A stretch of DNA of 64,000 bases from Roseobacter sp. CCS2 (GCF_000169435.1 NZ_AAYB01000002.1:310001-374000); one strand, 5' to 3'. Shown: positions 46,932 through 56,216, counted from the stretch's first letter. The notes: generated by a model from the letters alone, not told the origin. Program-made: numbers and translations.

Positions 46932-47848
46932 GAGTGACCTCCTGTGCCTAGCGAATAAAGTTCGGACGGCATGACCAGCAGATCAAAGGCCAGTTTACCG
47001 CACACGGCCAGCACCATGATGGCCAGCCAGATACGCAGCTGTTCGGCCTTCATTTTGACCCCGATACGTGTGCCGATTTGTGCGCCGATAACGCCGCCCA
47101 CCAGCAGTAGAACCGCAAGCACTACGTCCACGGTGAAGTTGGTGGTTGCGTGCAGCATCGTGGTAAAAGCCGTTACAAAAATAATCTGGAACAGCGATGT
47201 CCCTACAACCACTTTTGTCGGCATCCCCAGCAGATAGATCATCGCAGGCACCATGATAAAGCCGCCGCCGACCCCCATGATTGCCGCCAGAACACCGACA
47301 AGGACACCCACCAGCAAAGGTGGAATGACCGAGATATACAGGCCGGACACCCGGAACTTCATTTTGAAGGGTAGGTTGTGCACCCAGTTGTGCTTGCGCC
47401 GTTTCGGAACGGCCCCACCGGGTTTGGATGATTTGCGAATCGCGTTCAGGCTCTCGATGAACATGAGAGAGCCGATCATGCCAAGGAAAACGACGTAACA
47501 AAGCTGCACCAGCAATTCGACCTGACCCAGCGCCTTAAGGTAGTTAAACAGGATAATGCCTAGACCAGACCCGATCAGACCCCCAATCAGCAACACGGTA
47601 CCCATTCGCAGGTCCACGGTTTTGCGTTTGAGGTGCGCCAACACGCCAGAAAAGGACGAGGCAACGATTTGGTTCGCCTCTGTCGCAACAGCGACCGCTG
47701 GGGGAATGCCAATAAAGAACAAAAGCGGTGTCATCAGAAAGCCACCACCAACGCCAAACATGCCCGAAAGCACGCCCACAATTCCACCCAGTCCCAACAA
47801 AAGGAAGATGTTCACCGAAACCTCGGCGATGGGAAGGTAAATCTGCAT
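46928..47848 (-). CDS. TauE/SafE family transporter (sulfite exporter-like)
   Basis: A 306-aa integral membrane protein with at least eight hydrophobic segments and two copies of the family motif: GMFGVGGGFLMTPLLFF near residue 35 and AIMGVGGGFIMVPAMIYL near residue 190. A cytoplasmic basic loop (RKSSKPGGAVPKRRKHNW) separates the halves. Its end overlaps the TIGR02186 gene. The family exports sulfite or sulfoacetate; the substrate is not known here. Confidence 0.9.
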   Translation of the reverse strand: MQIYLPIAEVSVNIFLLLGLGGIVGVLSGMFGVGGGFLMTPLLFFIGIPPAVAVATEANQIVASSFSGVLAHLKRKTVDLRMGTVLLIGGLIGSGLGIILFNYLKALGQVELLVQLCYVVFLGMIGSLMFIESLNAIRKSSKPGGAVPKRRKHNWVHNLPFKMKFRVSGLYISVIPPLLVGVLVGVLAAIMGVGGGFIMVPAMIYLLGMPTKVVVGTSLFQIIFVTAFTTMLHATTNFTVDVVLAVLLLVGGVIGAQIGTRIGVKMKAEQLRIWLAIMVLAVCGKLAFDLLVMPSELYSLGTGGHS

Positions 47849-47927
47849 GAACTAAATCCGGGCGCTTGTGCCAGTGCGTGCACCAAAAACCTATAAGGCG
47901 TTCATGTCAAATGAAGTGAGGGGAATT

Positions 47928-47945
47928 ATGCTGCGAACGCAGCAT
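47928..47945 (-). terminator. Hairpin downstream of the PNP gene
   Basis: A perfect 7-bp stem, ATGCTGC with loop GAAC and GCAGCAT, lies 39 bases after the PNP stop codon on the minus strand. It has only a weak T tract, so its role as terminator of the nucleoside operon is tentative. Confidence 0.35.
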
Positions 47946-47983
47946 TTCCGCCACGTGGACTTATGGGTGCGAGGTGTTTGGAC

Positions 47984-48790
47984 CTACGAAATTGAACGCA
48001 AATAACCGCGCAAGACCTTTTCCAGCTTGGCCGCACCGATGGGGGCCATCGCTTTGGTGTGTTCGTGGCTGATTGATTCATCGCTTAGCCCTGCGGCCAT
48101 ATTTGTGATAGTCGAGATGGCCGCGGCCTTGAGGCCCAGAAAACGCGCGAGGATGACTTCGGGGACCGTCGACATGCCGACGGCGTCTGCGCCAAGCATT
48201 TTGATCGCTCTGATCTCGGCTGGGGTCTCGAACGATGGGCCAGAGTACCAAGCATAGACGCCATCAGCCATATCGACATTGGTGGCGTTTGCGGCGGCGC
48301 GCAGGTCTTTGCGGATCGCTGGGTCGTAGGCGTCTTTCATCGGCACAAATCGCGCATCGGTGGGTTCGCCGATCAATGGGTTCAGGCCTGAAAAGTTGAT
48401 GTGATCTGACAGGCACATGATTGAACCGGTGGGCATATCGGCGCGCATTGAGCCCGCCGCATTCGTCGCGATCATCGTGTCTGCGTCGAGTTCCTTAAGT
48501 ACTTCCAGTGGCAAGCGCATCACATCTCCGCGCCCGCTTTCGTAGTAATGTGCGCGGCCACCGAAAACAGCGACGCGGACGCCTTCAAGGTTTCCGATCA
48601 CAAGGTTGGGGTTGTGGCCAGACACACCCGCATGTGGAAAGCCGGGAAGGTCGCCGTAGGGGACAGCGACCCCGTCCACTTCGTTCGCGATATGCCCAAG
48701 GCCGGAACCAAGGATCAGACCAATGCGGACAGGTGCATCGCCAGCGATTGCTTTGATCTGTGCAGCGAGGTCTTTAGCGTTCTTTGACAT
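47984..48790 (-). CDS. Purine-nucleoside phosphorylase (trimeric, family 2)
   Basis: A 268-aa family-2 PNP. Landmarks are LILGSGLG at the start (phosphate), GRAHYYESG, NAAGSMRADMPTGSIMCLSDHIN, and GMSTVPEVILARFLGLKAAAISTITNMAAG. It is the last gene of the nucleoside ABC operon and probably cleaves the imported nucleosides. Its start overlaps the permease end by 17 bases. Confidence 0.93.
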   Translation of the reverse strand: MSKNAKDLAAQIKAIAGDAPVRIGLILGSGLGHIANEVDGVAVPYGDLPGFPHAGVSGHNPNLVIGNLEGVRVAVFGGRAHYYESGRGDVMRLPLEVLKELDADTMIATNAAGSMRADMPTGSIMCLSDHINFSGLNPLIGEPTDARFVPMKDAYDPAIRKDLRAAANATNVDMADGVYAWYSGPSFETPAEIRAIKMLGADAVGMSTVPEVILARFLGLKAAAISTITNMAAGLSDESISHEHTKAMAPIGAAKLEKVLRGYLRSIS

Positions 48791-49742
48791 AAGGTTCGCC
48801 CCCGGCGCGTGGCGGGATCGCCTTGCCGACGAAACCGGCGAGGATCACGACAGTCAGGATATAGGGTAGCACATCGAGGAACTGGCCGTTCACCTGAAAA
48901 CCGATGACGTTTTCAATCACATCCGACCGAAGTGACATGGCCTGCAAAAAGCCGAACAGCAGGCAGGCATAAAGCGCATACCAAGGCCGCCATTTGGCAA
49001 AGATCAGTGCGGCGAGGGCGATAAAGCCGCGACCAGCGCTCATGTCTTTGACGAAACCAGCTTGCAGGGCGGTTGCAAGGTAGGCACCCGCGATACCGCA
49101 AAGGATGCCACAGATACCAACGGCGGCGAACCGCAGCCAGATGACGGATACGCCAGCGGTATCGACTGCGGCCGGGTTTTCACCCACCGCACGCAAGCGC
49201 AGGCCAAAGCGCGTGCGGAACAGGATCCACCATGTCAGCGGCACCATCAGAAGGGCAACATAGACAAGGATCGTGTGGCCGGAAATGAGTTCGTAATAGA
49301 TCGGCCCAAAGATGGGCACGTCTCGCAGCGCTTCCGCAAAAGGCAAATCAATCGGATTGAACCGTGCGTCACCCGTTAATTGCGGGGTCCGCCCGCCTTG
49401 GGCGAACCAGCTTTGCGCAATAACGACGGTCAAACCCGCCGCCAGAAAGTTAATTGCCACCCCCGAGATCAACTGATTGCCCCGGAATGTGATGGATGCC
49501 AGCCCATGCACAGCTGACAAAAGCACCGACGCGCCGATGCCAGCTAACAGTCCCAGCCAGACGCTGCCGGATACCGCAGCGATGGCCGCTGACAGAAAGG
49601 CTGCCGCCAACATCTTACCCTCTAGCCCGATATCAAAGATACCGGCCCGCTCTGAAAACAGGCCTGCGAGACAAGCCAGAAGAAGCGGGGTTGCCAGACG
49701 CAAGGTTGCGTCCAGCATCTGCAAGAGGGTCGCAAAGTCCAT
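48774..49742 (-). CDS. BMP-type nucleoside ABC transporter permease 2
   Basis: A 322-aa permease with eight to ten hydrophobic segments. GLFSERAGIFDIGLEGKMLAAAF at the N-terminus and GENPAAVDTAGVSVIWLRFAAV are typical of the nucleoside/autoinducer branch of the BPD_transp_2 family. It pairs with the permease at 50145. Its start overlaps the stop of the small gene upstream (TAATG). Confidence 0.92.
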   Translation of the reverse strand: MDFATLLQMLDATLRLATPLLLACLAGLFSERAGIFDIGLEGKMLAAAFLSAAIAAVSGSVWLGLLAGIGASVLLSAVHGLASITFRGNQLISGVAINFLAAGLTVVIAQSWFAQGGRTPQLTGDARFNPIDLPFAEALRDVPIFGPIYYELISGHTILVYVALLMVPLTWWILFRTRFGLRLRAVGENPAAVDTAGVSVIWLRFAAVGICGILCGIAGAYLATALQAGFVKDMSAGRGFIALAALIFAKWRPWYALYACLLFGFLQAMSLRSDVIENVIGFQVNGQFLDVLPYILTVVILAGFVGKAIPPRAGGEPYVKER

Positions 49743-50161
49743 TAAGCGGCTTTCTCCATCAGGAATGGGAAGAGGGTAAAGAAGCGATCTGCAACCTCTG
49801 GATTGCGGTTCAGGGCCGCTTCGGCCTCTGCTTGGGTGATATCCACAGCCTGCGTACGATCGTTACGCAGGAAAAACTGTAGGCCCAGCATCGCGTCAAA
49901 CCGGTCATCGGTGATGAAAGGGTCATGTGGGACCCGCGACATCACATTTTCGGCGGGCATTAGCACGCTGACTGGTTTTTGCAGTGCCAGCAACGCCACA
50001 AGGTGCGGCGGTACATCGGCTGCCGGGGTTTGGTCGATCACATGGTGCACCCATTGGTGCAATTCTTCCATTGTGATCATACCTAATGCGAGACAACTGA
50101 GCACAAAGCCCAAGTCTGCGCCGGTGTCATCTTCGACACCCACTTTAAACGGTCCTGCCAT
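49742..50161 (-). CDS. Unknown cytoplasmic protein between the two nucleoside permeases
   Basis: A 139-aa soluble protein with no recognised domain. It starts MAGPFKVGVEDDTGADLGFV and contains Met/His-rich helical segments (MEELHQWVHHVIDQ) and an acidic-Arg middle (HDPFITDDRFDAML). GAGGAG precedes the ATG, a strong ribosome binding site. Its start lies within the end of permease 1 and its stop overlaps permease 2, so it is translated in step with the transporter. Confidence 0.75.
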   Translation of the reverse strand: MAGPFKVGVEDDTGADLGFVLSCLALGMITMEELHQWVHHVIDQTPAADVPPHLVALLALQKPVSVLMPAENVMSRVPHDPFITDDRFDAMLGLQFFLRNDRTQAVDITQAEAEAALNRNPEVADRFFTLFPFLMEKAA

Positions 50162-51248
50162 TTTTTGCTCTCCTCATTGATAGGAATAGCCGCTCGAGCG
50201 GCATGCGCACCATATTGTCTAGTGCACCCGTAAAGAGGATCACCAATGCCTGTATTACGATGATCAACTCACGGGGGATCGACGTCCATAGGGCGAGTTC
50301 TGCGCCGCCTTGATATAGAAAGCCGAAAAGAAGGGCTGCCAGCAATACCCCGAAAGGATGGCTGCGCCCCATCAGTGCGACGGCGATGCCAATAAAGCCC
50401 GCCCCCTCCACTGCGTTCAGGACCAGCCGTTCGGCCTCGCCCTGGACATTGTTGATGGCCATCATGCCGGCAAGAGCGCCTGAGATAAGCATGGCAACCA
50501 TGATAATTTTGGTCGGGCTGATGCCCGCATATTTTGCAGCTGATTCCGAGTGCCCGAAGGACCGGATTTCATAGCCAAGCCGCGTTTTCCAGATCAGCGC
50601 CCAAAGGGCGACACAAGCGGCGAGTGCGACAAAGAAGGTGATGTTCGCAGGTGCGCCACGGAAGAATGTGGTTTCGCCGAAATTGAACATATCTTGAAAG
50701 GACGGCAGATGCGTCGCTTCCGGGAATTTTGCAGTGGCGGGTTCCATGCCGGGGGCCTTGAGCGCGCCGATCAGGAAGTAATTCAGCACAGCCGCCGCGA
50801 TAAAGTTGAACATGATCGTGGTGATCACGATATGGCTGCCGCGTTTGGCTTGCAGAAAGGCGGGGATCGCGGCCCATGCCGCGCCAAAGATCGCCGCACC
50901 AATCGCGGCACCGAGCAAGGCAAGGGACCAATGGGGCCAAGGGATAAAGAGGCAGATGATAGCAACGCCAAGGCCACCAATCAGGGCTTGGCCTTCGCCG
51001 CCGATGTTGAACAAACGAGCATGAAAGGCGATAGAGACCGCGAGACCGGTGAAAATAAAGTTGGTCGCATAATAAAGCGTGTAACCCCATCCGTAGGTGG
51101 AGCCCAAAGCGCCATCAACCATCAGTTTCAGCGCTTCCCAAGGATTTTCGCCAATCGCCAGGATCACAAGCGCCGAAAGGATTGCCGCAAGCAGGATCGA
51201 GATCAGCGGGATCAGGATCACATCGGCCCACTTTGGCATCACATCCAT
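50145..51248 (-). CDS. BMP-type nucleoside ABC transporter permease 1
   Basis: A 367-aa integral membrane permease. FNIGGEGQALIGGLGVAIICLF and RSFGHSESAAKYAGISPTKIIM are family signatures of the nucleoside-type BPD_transp_2 permeases. AAGGAGGT lies upstream of the ATG at 51248, directly after the ATPase gene stop. Confidence 0.92.
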   Translation of the reverse strand: MDVMPKWADVILIPLISILLAAILSALVILAIGENPWEALKLMVDGALGSTYGWGYTLYYATNFIFTGLAVSIAFHARLFNIGGEGQALIGGLGVAIICLFIPWPHWSLALLGAAIGAAIFGAAWAAIPAFLQAKRGSHIVITTIMFNFIAAAVLNYFLIGALKAPGMEPATAKFPEATHLPSFQDMFNFGETTFFRGAPANITFFVALAACVALWALIWKTRLGYEIRSFGHSESAAKYAGISPTKIIMVAMLISGALAGMMAINNVQGEAERLVLNAVEGAGFIGIAVALMGRSHPFGVLLAALLFGFLYQGGAELALWTSIPRELIIVIQALVILFTGALDNMVRMPLERLFLSMRRAKNGRTV

Positions 51249-51251
51249 GCC

Positions 51252-52856
51252 TCAGACCTCCTTGGCCGCAGTGCTGCCAGCGGTCGCAAGCTGTTCTTCG
51301 ACAGCTTCGTGGACCGGACCACGCGGTTCGGTGGTCATCCCTGCCATCAGGAGCCCGAGTTCTTTTTCGTCCGTTTCTTGAGGCATCCGCTCGCCCATCA
51401 TTTTTCCGTCAAACATAACGGCGATGCGGTCAGAGAGCGACAAAATCTCTTCCAACTCGACTGAAACCAGCAAAATAGCTTTGCCCTGATCCCTAAGTGC
51501 AACAATTTGCTGGTGAATAAATTCGATGGCGCCGATGTCTACACCGCGTGTGGGTTGGCCGATCAGCAGCAAATCAGGGTTCTGTTCAATCTCGCGTGCC
51601 AGCACGATTTTTTGCTGGTTGCCGCCAGAAAAGCTTTTGGCGGCAAGGCTTGGATCCGGGGGGCGCACGTCGAAACGGGCCATTTTTTCTTCAGTGTCTT
51701 TGCGAATGGCCGCATTGTTCATAAACAGTTTGGACCGCTGATATTCGGTATCATGATGGTAGCCGAAGGCGGTGTTTTCCCATGCCTGGAAGTCCATGAT
51801 CAGGCCCTCGCGCTGGCGGTCCTCTGGTACATGGCTGATCCCGCGGGTTCGCCTGCTTTGACCGTCTGATTTCGCGCCCGTCAGATCAATCTCTTCGCCA
51901 TTCAGCTTGATGGAGCCGGTCGCCTTTTCGTAGCCACCCAAAACCTCAAGCAATTCGGACTGTCCGTTCCCTGCGACACCGGCGATACCAAGGATTTCGC
52001 CTGCATGGACATCAAAGCTGACTCCTTTCAGACGATGTACGCCTTTGTCGTCCGTTACGTTCAAGTCTTTGACTTCTAGGATTTTCTTACCAATCTGCGC
52101 GGGTGCTTTGTCAACGCGTAAAAGTACCTTGCGGCCCACCATCAGTTCGGCAAGTTTGGGTGGACTTGTCTCTGATGTCTTCACGGTCGCGGTCATTTCT
52201 CCGCGCCGCATCACGCTGACGGTATCGGTGATTTCCATGATCTCGCGCAGTTTGTGCGTGATCAGAATGATCGTCTTGCCTTCGCGTTTCAGGTTTTCAA
52301 GGATACGGAACAGGTGGTCGGCTTCGGCTGGGGTCAACACGCCGGTCGGTTCGTCCAAGATTAAAATGTCAGCCTTGCGATAGAGCGCTTTGAGGATTTC
52401 AACACGCTGCTGCATGCCGACACCGACCTCTTCGATCAAGGCGTCGGGATCGACGTTCAGTTCGTATTCTTCCGCGAGGTTCTTCAGTTCGCGCCGCGCC
52501 CGCGACAGTGATGGCCGCAACAGCCCGCTGTCTTCCGCGCCAAGCACGACGTTTTCAAGAACCGTGAAATTTTCAACCAGTTTAAAGTGCTGAAACACCA
52601 TTCCGATGCCTGCGGCGATGGCGGCCTGGCTGTCAGGAATTGCTGTTTTCTGACCAGAAATATAGATTTCACCGGCGTCAGCCTTATAAAACCCATACAA
52701 AATCGACATCAGCGTCGATTTGCCCGCGCCGTTTTCCCCGATGATCCCATGGATCGTGCCCGGCATGACGCGGATGGAGATATCTTTGTTCGCTTGAACA
52801 GGGCCAAAGGCTTTGGAAATGCCTTTCAACTCAATAGCTGGGGCTTGGTCGGTCAT
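51252..52856 (-). CDS. BMP-type nucleoside ABC transporter ATP-binding protein (two domains)
   Basis: A 534-aa double ABC protein. Domain 1 has Walker A GENGAGKST, a degenerate signature (VGVGMQQRVEILKAL) and Walker B LILDEPTGVLTP. Domain 2 has a degenerate Walker A (GVAGNGQSELLEVL) but an intact signature FSGGNQQKIVLARE and LLIGQPTRGVD. This asymmetry is normal for the nucleoside/autoinducer type. The start at 52856 is by homology. A hairpin separates it from the binding-protein gene. Confidence 0.93.
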   Translation of the reverse strand: MTDQAPAIELKGISKAFGPVQANKDISIRVMPGTIHGIIGENGAGKSTLMSILYGFYKADAGEIYISGQKTAIPDSQAAIAAGIGMVFQHFKLVENFTVLENVVLGAEDSGLLRPSLSRARRELKNLAEEYELNVDPDALIEEVGVGMQQRVEILKALYRKADILILDEPTGVLTPAEADHLFRILENLKREGKTIILITHKLREIMEITDTVSVMRRGEMTATVKTSETSPPKLAELMVGRKVLLRVDKAPAQIGKKILEVKDLNVTDDKGVHRLKGVSFDVHAGEILGIAGVAGNGQSELLEVLGGYEKATGSIKLNGEEIDLTGAKSDGQSRRTRGISHVPEDRQREGLIMDFQAWENTAFGYHHDTEYQRSKLFMNNAAIRKDTEEKMARFDVRPPDPSLAAKSFSGGNQQKIVLAREIEQNPDLLLIGQPTRGVDIGAIEFIHQQIVALRDQGKAILLVSVELEEILSLSDRIAVMFDGKMMGERMPQETDEKELGLLMAGMTTEPRGPVHEAVEEQLATAGSTAAKEV

Positions 52857-52880
52857 TGGGGCACCTGTTCTTTTAAACGC

Positions 52881-52914
52881 AAAGGGCCGCGCGGATTTCT
52901 CAGCGCGGCCCTTT
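52881..52914 (-). terminator. Intercistronic hairpin after the binding-protein gene
   Basis: AAAGGGCCGCGC pairs perfectly with GCGCGGCCCTTT around a 10-base loop, in the 81-bp gap between the BMP-type binding-protein gene and its ATPase gene. A partial terminator or mRNA-stabilising hairpin here would give more binding protein than transporter. Confidence 0.75.
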
Positions 52915-52937
52915 ATCATATTGGCCTGAGCGTCGAC

Positions 52938-53933
52938 TTAGAAATCAAGCGCGGGGCAGCTTTCGTCAGATGTGTAGTCGTGAACGGCAAGTTCACCAGA
53001 CGCCATATCCGCAGCCGCACCATATGTGGCTTCCAGCATTTCGTAAGACACGATTGGTTCGTTATTCGCGTCCATTGCAAAGCCAACACCGCGGTTTGCA
53101 ACGCTCATCACGTTAAAGCCGGTTTCCAAATCCGTGCCTGCCATCATCGCATCATAAACCGCGTTATCAACGCGCTTTAGCATGGATGTCAGAACCTGAC
53201 CGGGGTGCAGGTAGTTTTGGTTCGCATCAACACCGATAGAGAGCATACCTTCATCAGCTGCTGTTTGCAGAACGCCAACGCCAGTGCCGCCAGCGGCAGC
53301 AAAGACAACGTCAGATCCTTGGCTCATCTGTGCCAATGTCAGTTCTGACCCCTTCACCGGGTCGTTCCACGCGGCAGGTGTTGTGCCCGTCATATTGGCG
53401 ATCACGTTGATGTCTGCGTTCACAGCCTTGGCGCCTTGTGCGTAGCCGCAAGCGAACTTGCGGATCAGCGGGATATCCATGCCGCCCACAAAGGATACGG
53501 TGCCAGTTTCAGAGGCCATCGCCGCCATCATGCCGACAAGGTAAGATCCTTCATGTTCGTTGAACACAACAGAGCGGACGTTTGGCGCGTCAACAACCAT
53601 GTCGATGATTGCGAACTTAGTGTCTGGGTAATCAGCAGCGACCTCTGCCAATGGTGTGGCCCATGAAAAGCCAGCCATGACGATGGGGTTTGCGCCGCTT
53701 TCAGCGAAACGACGAATGGCCTGTTCACGCTGTGCGTCAGATTGAATTTCGACTTCCGCATAAGAGCCGCCAGTTTCGGCTGCCCAACGCTCTGCACCGT
53801 TATAGGCGCTTTCGTTGAATGATTTATCGAACTTGCCACCAAGATCGAACAGGATGGCAGGGTCTGCCGCGGCAGTACCAGCAGTCAGTGCCAGTGCAGC
53901 AGATGCGCCAAGCATTTTTTGCATAAGTGTCAT
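52938..53933 (-). CDS. BMP family ABC transporter substrate-binding protein
   Basis: A 331-aa periplasmic binding protein of the Bmp/Med family. The signal peptide is MTLMQKMLGASAALALTAGTAAA, cut before DPAIL, with no lipobox. Family landmarks are LGGKFDKSFNESAYNGAERWA, DYPDTKFAIIDM and FVGGMDIPLIRKFACGYAQGA. With the two permeases and PNP next in the operon, a purine nucleoside is the likely ligand. A good ribosome binding site (GGGAGAA) precedes it. Confidence 0.93.
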   Translation of the reverse strand: MTLMQKMLGASAALALTAGTAAADPAILFDLGGKFDKSFNESAYNGAERWAAETGGSYAEVEIQSDAQREQAIRRFAESGANPIVMAGFSWATPLAEVAADYPDTKFAIIDMVVDAPNVRSVVFNEHEGSYLVGMMAAMASETGTVSFVGGMDIPLIRKFACGYAQGAKAVNADINVIANMTGTTPAAWNDPVKGSELTLAQMSQGSDVVFAAAGGTGVGVLQTAADEGMLSIGVDANQNYLHPGQVLTSMLKRVDNAVYDAMMAGTDLETGFNVMSVANRGVGFAMDANNEPIVSYEMLEATYGAAADMASGELAVHDYTSDESCPALDF

Positions 53934-54020
53934 GAATAATTCTCCCAGGTCGTTACGCGAGGTTTTTTGCAGGCGTCACACGCCCCCTCAGTTAATGGCT
54001 GAGCCGATCTGATGTCGGTC

Positions 54021-54030
54021 ATCAATTGAT
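54021..54030. promoter_or_regulatory. Candidate operator ATCAATTGAT upstream of the BMP gene
   Basis: A perfect 10-bp palindrome lies about 90 bases upstream of the binding-protein start in a 191-bp gap. It is a single copy, so support is weak. Confidence 0.2.
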
Positions 54031-54124
54031 AAGGCCTTGCCTTGGGGGGAAGATCAACTGCTTTTTAAGGATAAAGACCCGGTTTCGGATCAAAAAGCGG
54101 TGTTATCCACAGCCTGACGCAGGG

Positions 54125-54544
54125 TTAGGTTGTGGTCAGCGATTTGCGTAAGACCAATGCGGCAACAGGTGCCCCATCTTTGGGCACATAATAGCCCGGA
54201 CGCCGCCCGATCTGGCGGTATCCAGACGCGGTGTAAAGCGCGATGGCTGGGGTGTTGTCTTCGGCGACTTCAAGAAACACTGTTGTTGCCCCTTGCGCTG
54301 CTGCTTGGCGTTCACCTTGATGCAACGTCGCTTTGGCAAGGCCTTGCCGGCGTTTTTCAGGATCTGTGGCCAATGTCAGGACTTCGGCTTCATCAAGAAC
54401 TGTGCGGATCATGATAAAGCTGCGCATGTCGCCCAGCACGAATGTGCCGGGCTGCGTAAGAAGGTCCGCAAATTCCTTTTCTGACCATGCCCGCGATGCG
54501 CTGAACGCTGCGGCATGCAATTTTGCACAGGCCGACGGTGTCAT
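54125..54544 (-). CDS. rimI: Ribosomal protein S18-alanine N-acetyltransferase-like GNAT protein
   Basis: A 139-aa GNAT acetyltransferase. The acetyl-CoA-binding motif VLTLATDPEKRRQGLAKATL and the following VFLEVAEDNTPAIALYTASGYRQIGRRPGYY are the RimI pattern. The ATGA overlap with tsaB upstream is the common tsaB-rimI arrangement in proteobacteria and supports the call. Confidence 0.9.
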   Translation of the reverse strand: MTPSACAKLHAAAFSASRAWSEKEFADLLTQPGTFVLGDMRSFIMIRTVLDEAEVLTLATDPEKRRQGLAKATLHQGERQAAAQGATTVFLEVAEDNTPAIALYTASGYRQIGRRPGYYVPKDGAPVAALVLRKSLTTT

Positions 54545-55116
54545 GGCAACAATACAGGGGCGGGATCACGCGGCGGGGCGGCGTCTGCGCTGCGGATATA
54601 GAGTGGCGTGGGGCGTGGATTGTTGTTGTTCAGTCGTGCCGCTGTGATCTGTGCGATATTTGCAATCAGGGCCGCTGCTGGTTTTTGTACACCTGCTGGT
54701 CTGTCTAATTGCGCGCACGAACCCATACCGTCAGGCGCATAAGTCTGTATGTAGGACTGGTTGCGCGGAGCTGGAATTGTTGCGGTATAGGGGAGTGGTT
54801 CTTGAAATGCGCGTGCGTCAAAGCCATTCACGCCTATCGCAGGCTTTCCAAGTCCCAAGGCCAGACCGCGTGCAGCCGCTAGCGAGATGCGGATGCCCGT
54901 AAAGTTACCGGGGCCAACGCCAACGCCAATCCCGTCCAGATCAGCCCATGTCAGGTTTTCGGCGGTCAGCATTTCTTCCAACATGGGCATCAGATGCTCT
55001 GCCTGCCCTTTGGCCATTTCATCAACACGGGTTACAATCCGGTCGCCCAACAGCAAAGCGGCGGCGCAATGCGCCGCCGATGTATCAAATGCCAGAACTG
55101 TGAGGTTAGGCCGCAA
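54541..55116 (-). CDS. tsaB: tRNA N6-threonylcarbamoyladenosine biosynthesis protein TsaB
   Basis: A 191-aa M22-family protein of the t6A complex, a partner of TsaD. LAFDTSAAHCAAALL at the N-terminus and VGVGPGNFTGIRISLAAARGLALGLG are diagnostic. The only start compatible with this end is TTG at 55116, inside the end of the upstream NifU-like gene; no ATG or GTG is available nearby. It is followed by rimI in ATGA overlap. Confidence 0.92.
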   Translation of the reverse strand: MRPNLTVLAFDTSAAHCAAALLLGDRIVTRVDEMAKGQAEHLMPMLEEMLTAENLTWADLDGIGVGVGPGNFTGIRISLAAARGLALGLGKPAIGVNGFDARAFQEPLPYTATIPAPRNQSYIQTYAPDGMGSCAQLDRPAGVQKPAAALIANIAQITAARLNNNNPRPTPLYIRSADAAPPRDPAPVLLP

Positions 55117-55669
55117 CGGGCCGGACCTCGACCACCTCGGGGATGTAGTGGCGCAGCAGGTTTTCGATGCCCATTTTCAGCGTCAAAGTGGATGACGGGC
55201 AGCCGGCGCATGCGCCTTGCATATGCAGATAAACAATACCGCGTTCAAACCCGTGGAATGTAATGTCGCCACCGTCCTGTGCCACGGCTGGGCGCACCCG
55301 CGTATCAAGCAGTTCTTTGATCTGACCCACGATTTCACCGTCTTCGCCAGTGTGTTCGGCATGGCCGCTGACCGGTTTATGATCTTCTGCCATCACGGAT
55401 TGACCGGACTGATAATGTTCCATGATCGCACCTAGGATACCGGGCTTGATATGATCCCATTCAACATCGTCGGCCTTTGTGACTGTTACAAAGTCGATGC
55501 CAAAGAACACGCCTGTCACGCCGCCTGCATCAAAGATGCGCTTTGCCAAAGGTGAGTTTTCAGCAGCTTCTGCGCTTGGGAAATCTGCTGTTCCAACCTC
55601 CAACACATTCTGGCCGGGCAGAAACTTGAGCGTTGCGGGGTTTGGTGTTGATTCAGTCTGGATGAACAT
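55106..55669 (-). CDS. NifU-family iron-sulfur cluster carrier (Nfu-type)
   Basis: A 187-aa Nfu-type protein. The N-terminal Nfu_N domain (MFIQTESTPNPATLKFLPG) is followed by the C-terminal NifU-like domain with the cluster-binding CxxC in GACAGCPSSTLTLK. It delivers [4Fe-4S] clusters to target proteins. It overlaps tsaB by 11 bases. Confidence 0.93.
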   Translation of the reverse strand: MFIQTESTPNPATLKFLPGQNVLEVGTADFPSAEAAENSPLAKRIFDAGGVTGVFFGIDFVTVTKADDVEWDHIKPGILGAIMEHYQSGQSVMAEDHKPVSGHAEHTGEDGEIVGQIKELLDTRVRPAVAQDGGDITFHGFERGIVYLHMQGACAGCPSSTLTLKMGIENLLRHYIPEVVEVRPVAA

Positions 55670-55760
55670 GGGGCCAACCTTTTTTGTCAGGCTTTAGATA
55701 TGCGCCTGCCACGTCCCACTGTCAAGGGTTTGGAATGATTCTAAACTGCGGAAAGGCTAT

Positions 55761-56216
55761 CTAAGTGATCGCCTCAAGCCGCTCTTTCGACAAATCACCC
55801 GGTACGATCGTGATCGGAATGGGCAAGCTACCCGATTGTTTGCTGAGCTGTGTGACCAAAGGCCCTGGTCCTTTGCCATCGTCGCCCGCGCCCAGAACAA
55901 GAACACCGATTTCAGGGTCCTCTTTCACATGGGCGATAATCTCATTCAGCGGTTCACCTTCGCGAATGATTAATTCGGGATCGACATTTTGCTTGTCGCG
56001 CATCCATTTGGCGAACACTTCGAAGTGCACTTCAATACGTTCTCGTGCTTCGGCACGCATGATTTCGCCCACACCAATCCAGTGGTTAAATTCATCCGGC
56101 GGAATGATGGAAAGAACAGCAACACCGCCACCGGTGTGCGACGCCCGCATCGCGGCAAAGCGCATTGCATTCAGGCATTCGCGGCTGTCATCCAAAACGA
56201 CCATGAACTTACGCAT
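55761..56216 (-). CDS. Universal stress protein (UspA family)
   Basis: A 151-aa single Usp domain. MRKFMVVLDDSRECLNAMRFAAMRA opens it, and the ATP-binding-type motif LVLGAGDDGKGPGPLVTQL (GxxGxG pattern) lies near residue 110, followed by LPIPITIVPGDL. It is cytoplasmic. Its effector and conditions are unknown. Confidence 0.88.
   Translation of the reverse strand: MRKFMVVLDDSRECLNAMRFAAMRASHTGGGVAVLSIIPPDEFNHWIGVGEIMRAEARERIEVHFEVFAKWMRDKQNVDPELIIREGEPLNEIIAHVKEDPEIGVLVLGAGDDGKGPGPLVTQLSKQSGSLPIPITIVPGDLSKERLEAIT

Noticed and set aside
50550-51464. 304-codon open frame antisense to the nucleoside permease
   Set aside because: Shadow of the permease; highly charged, low-complexity composition.
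53934-54124. Purine riboswitch upstream of the nucleoside transporter operon
   Set aside because: No recognisable purine aptamer stems or conserved loop sequences were seen.
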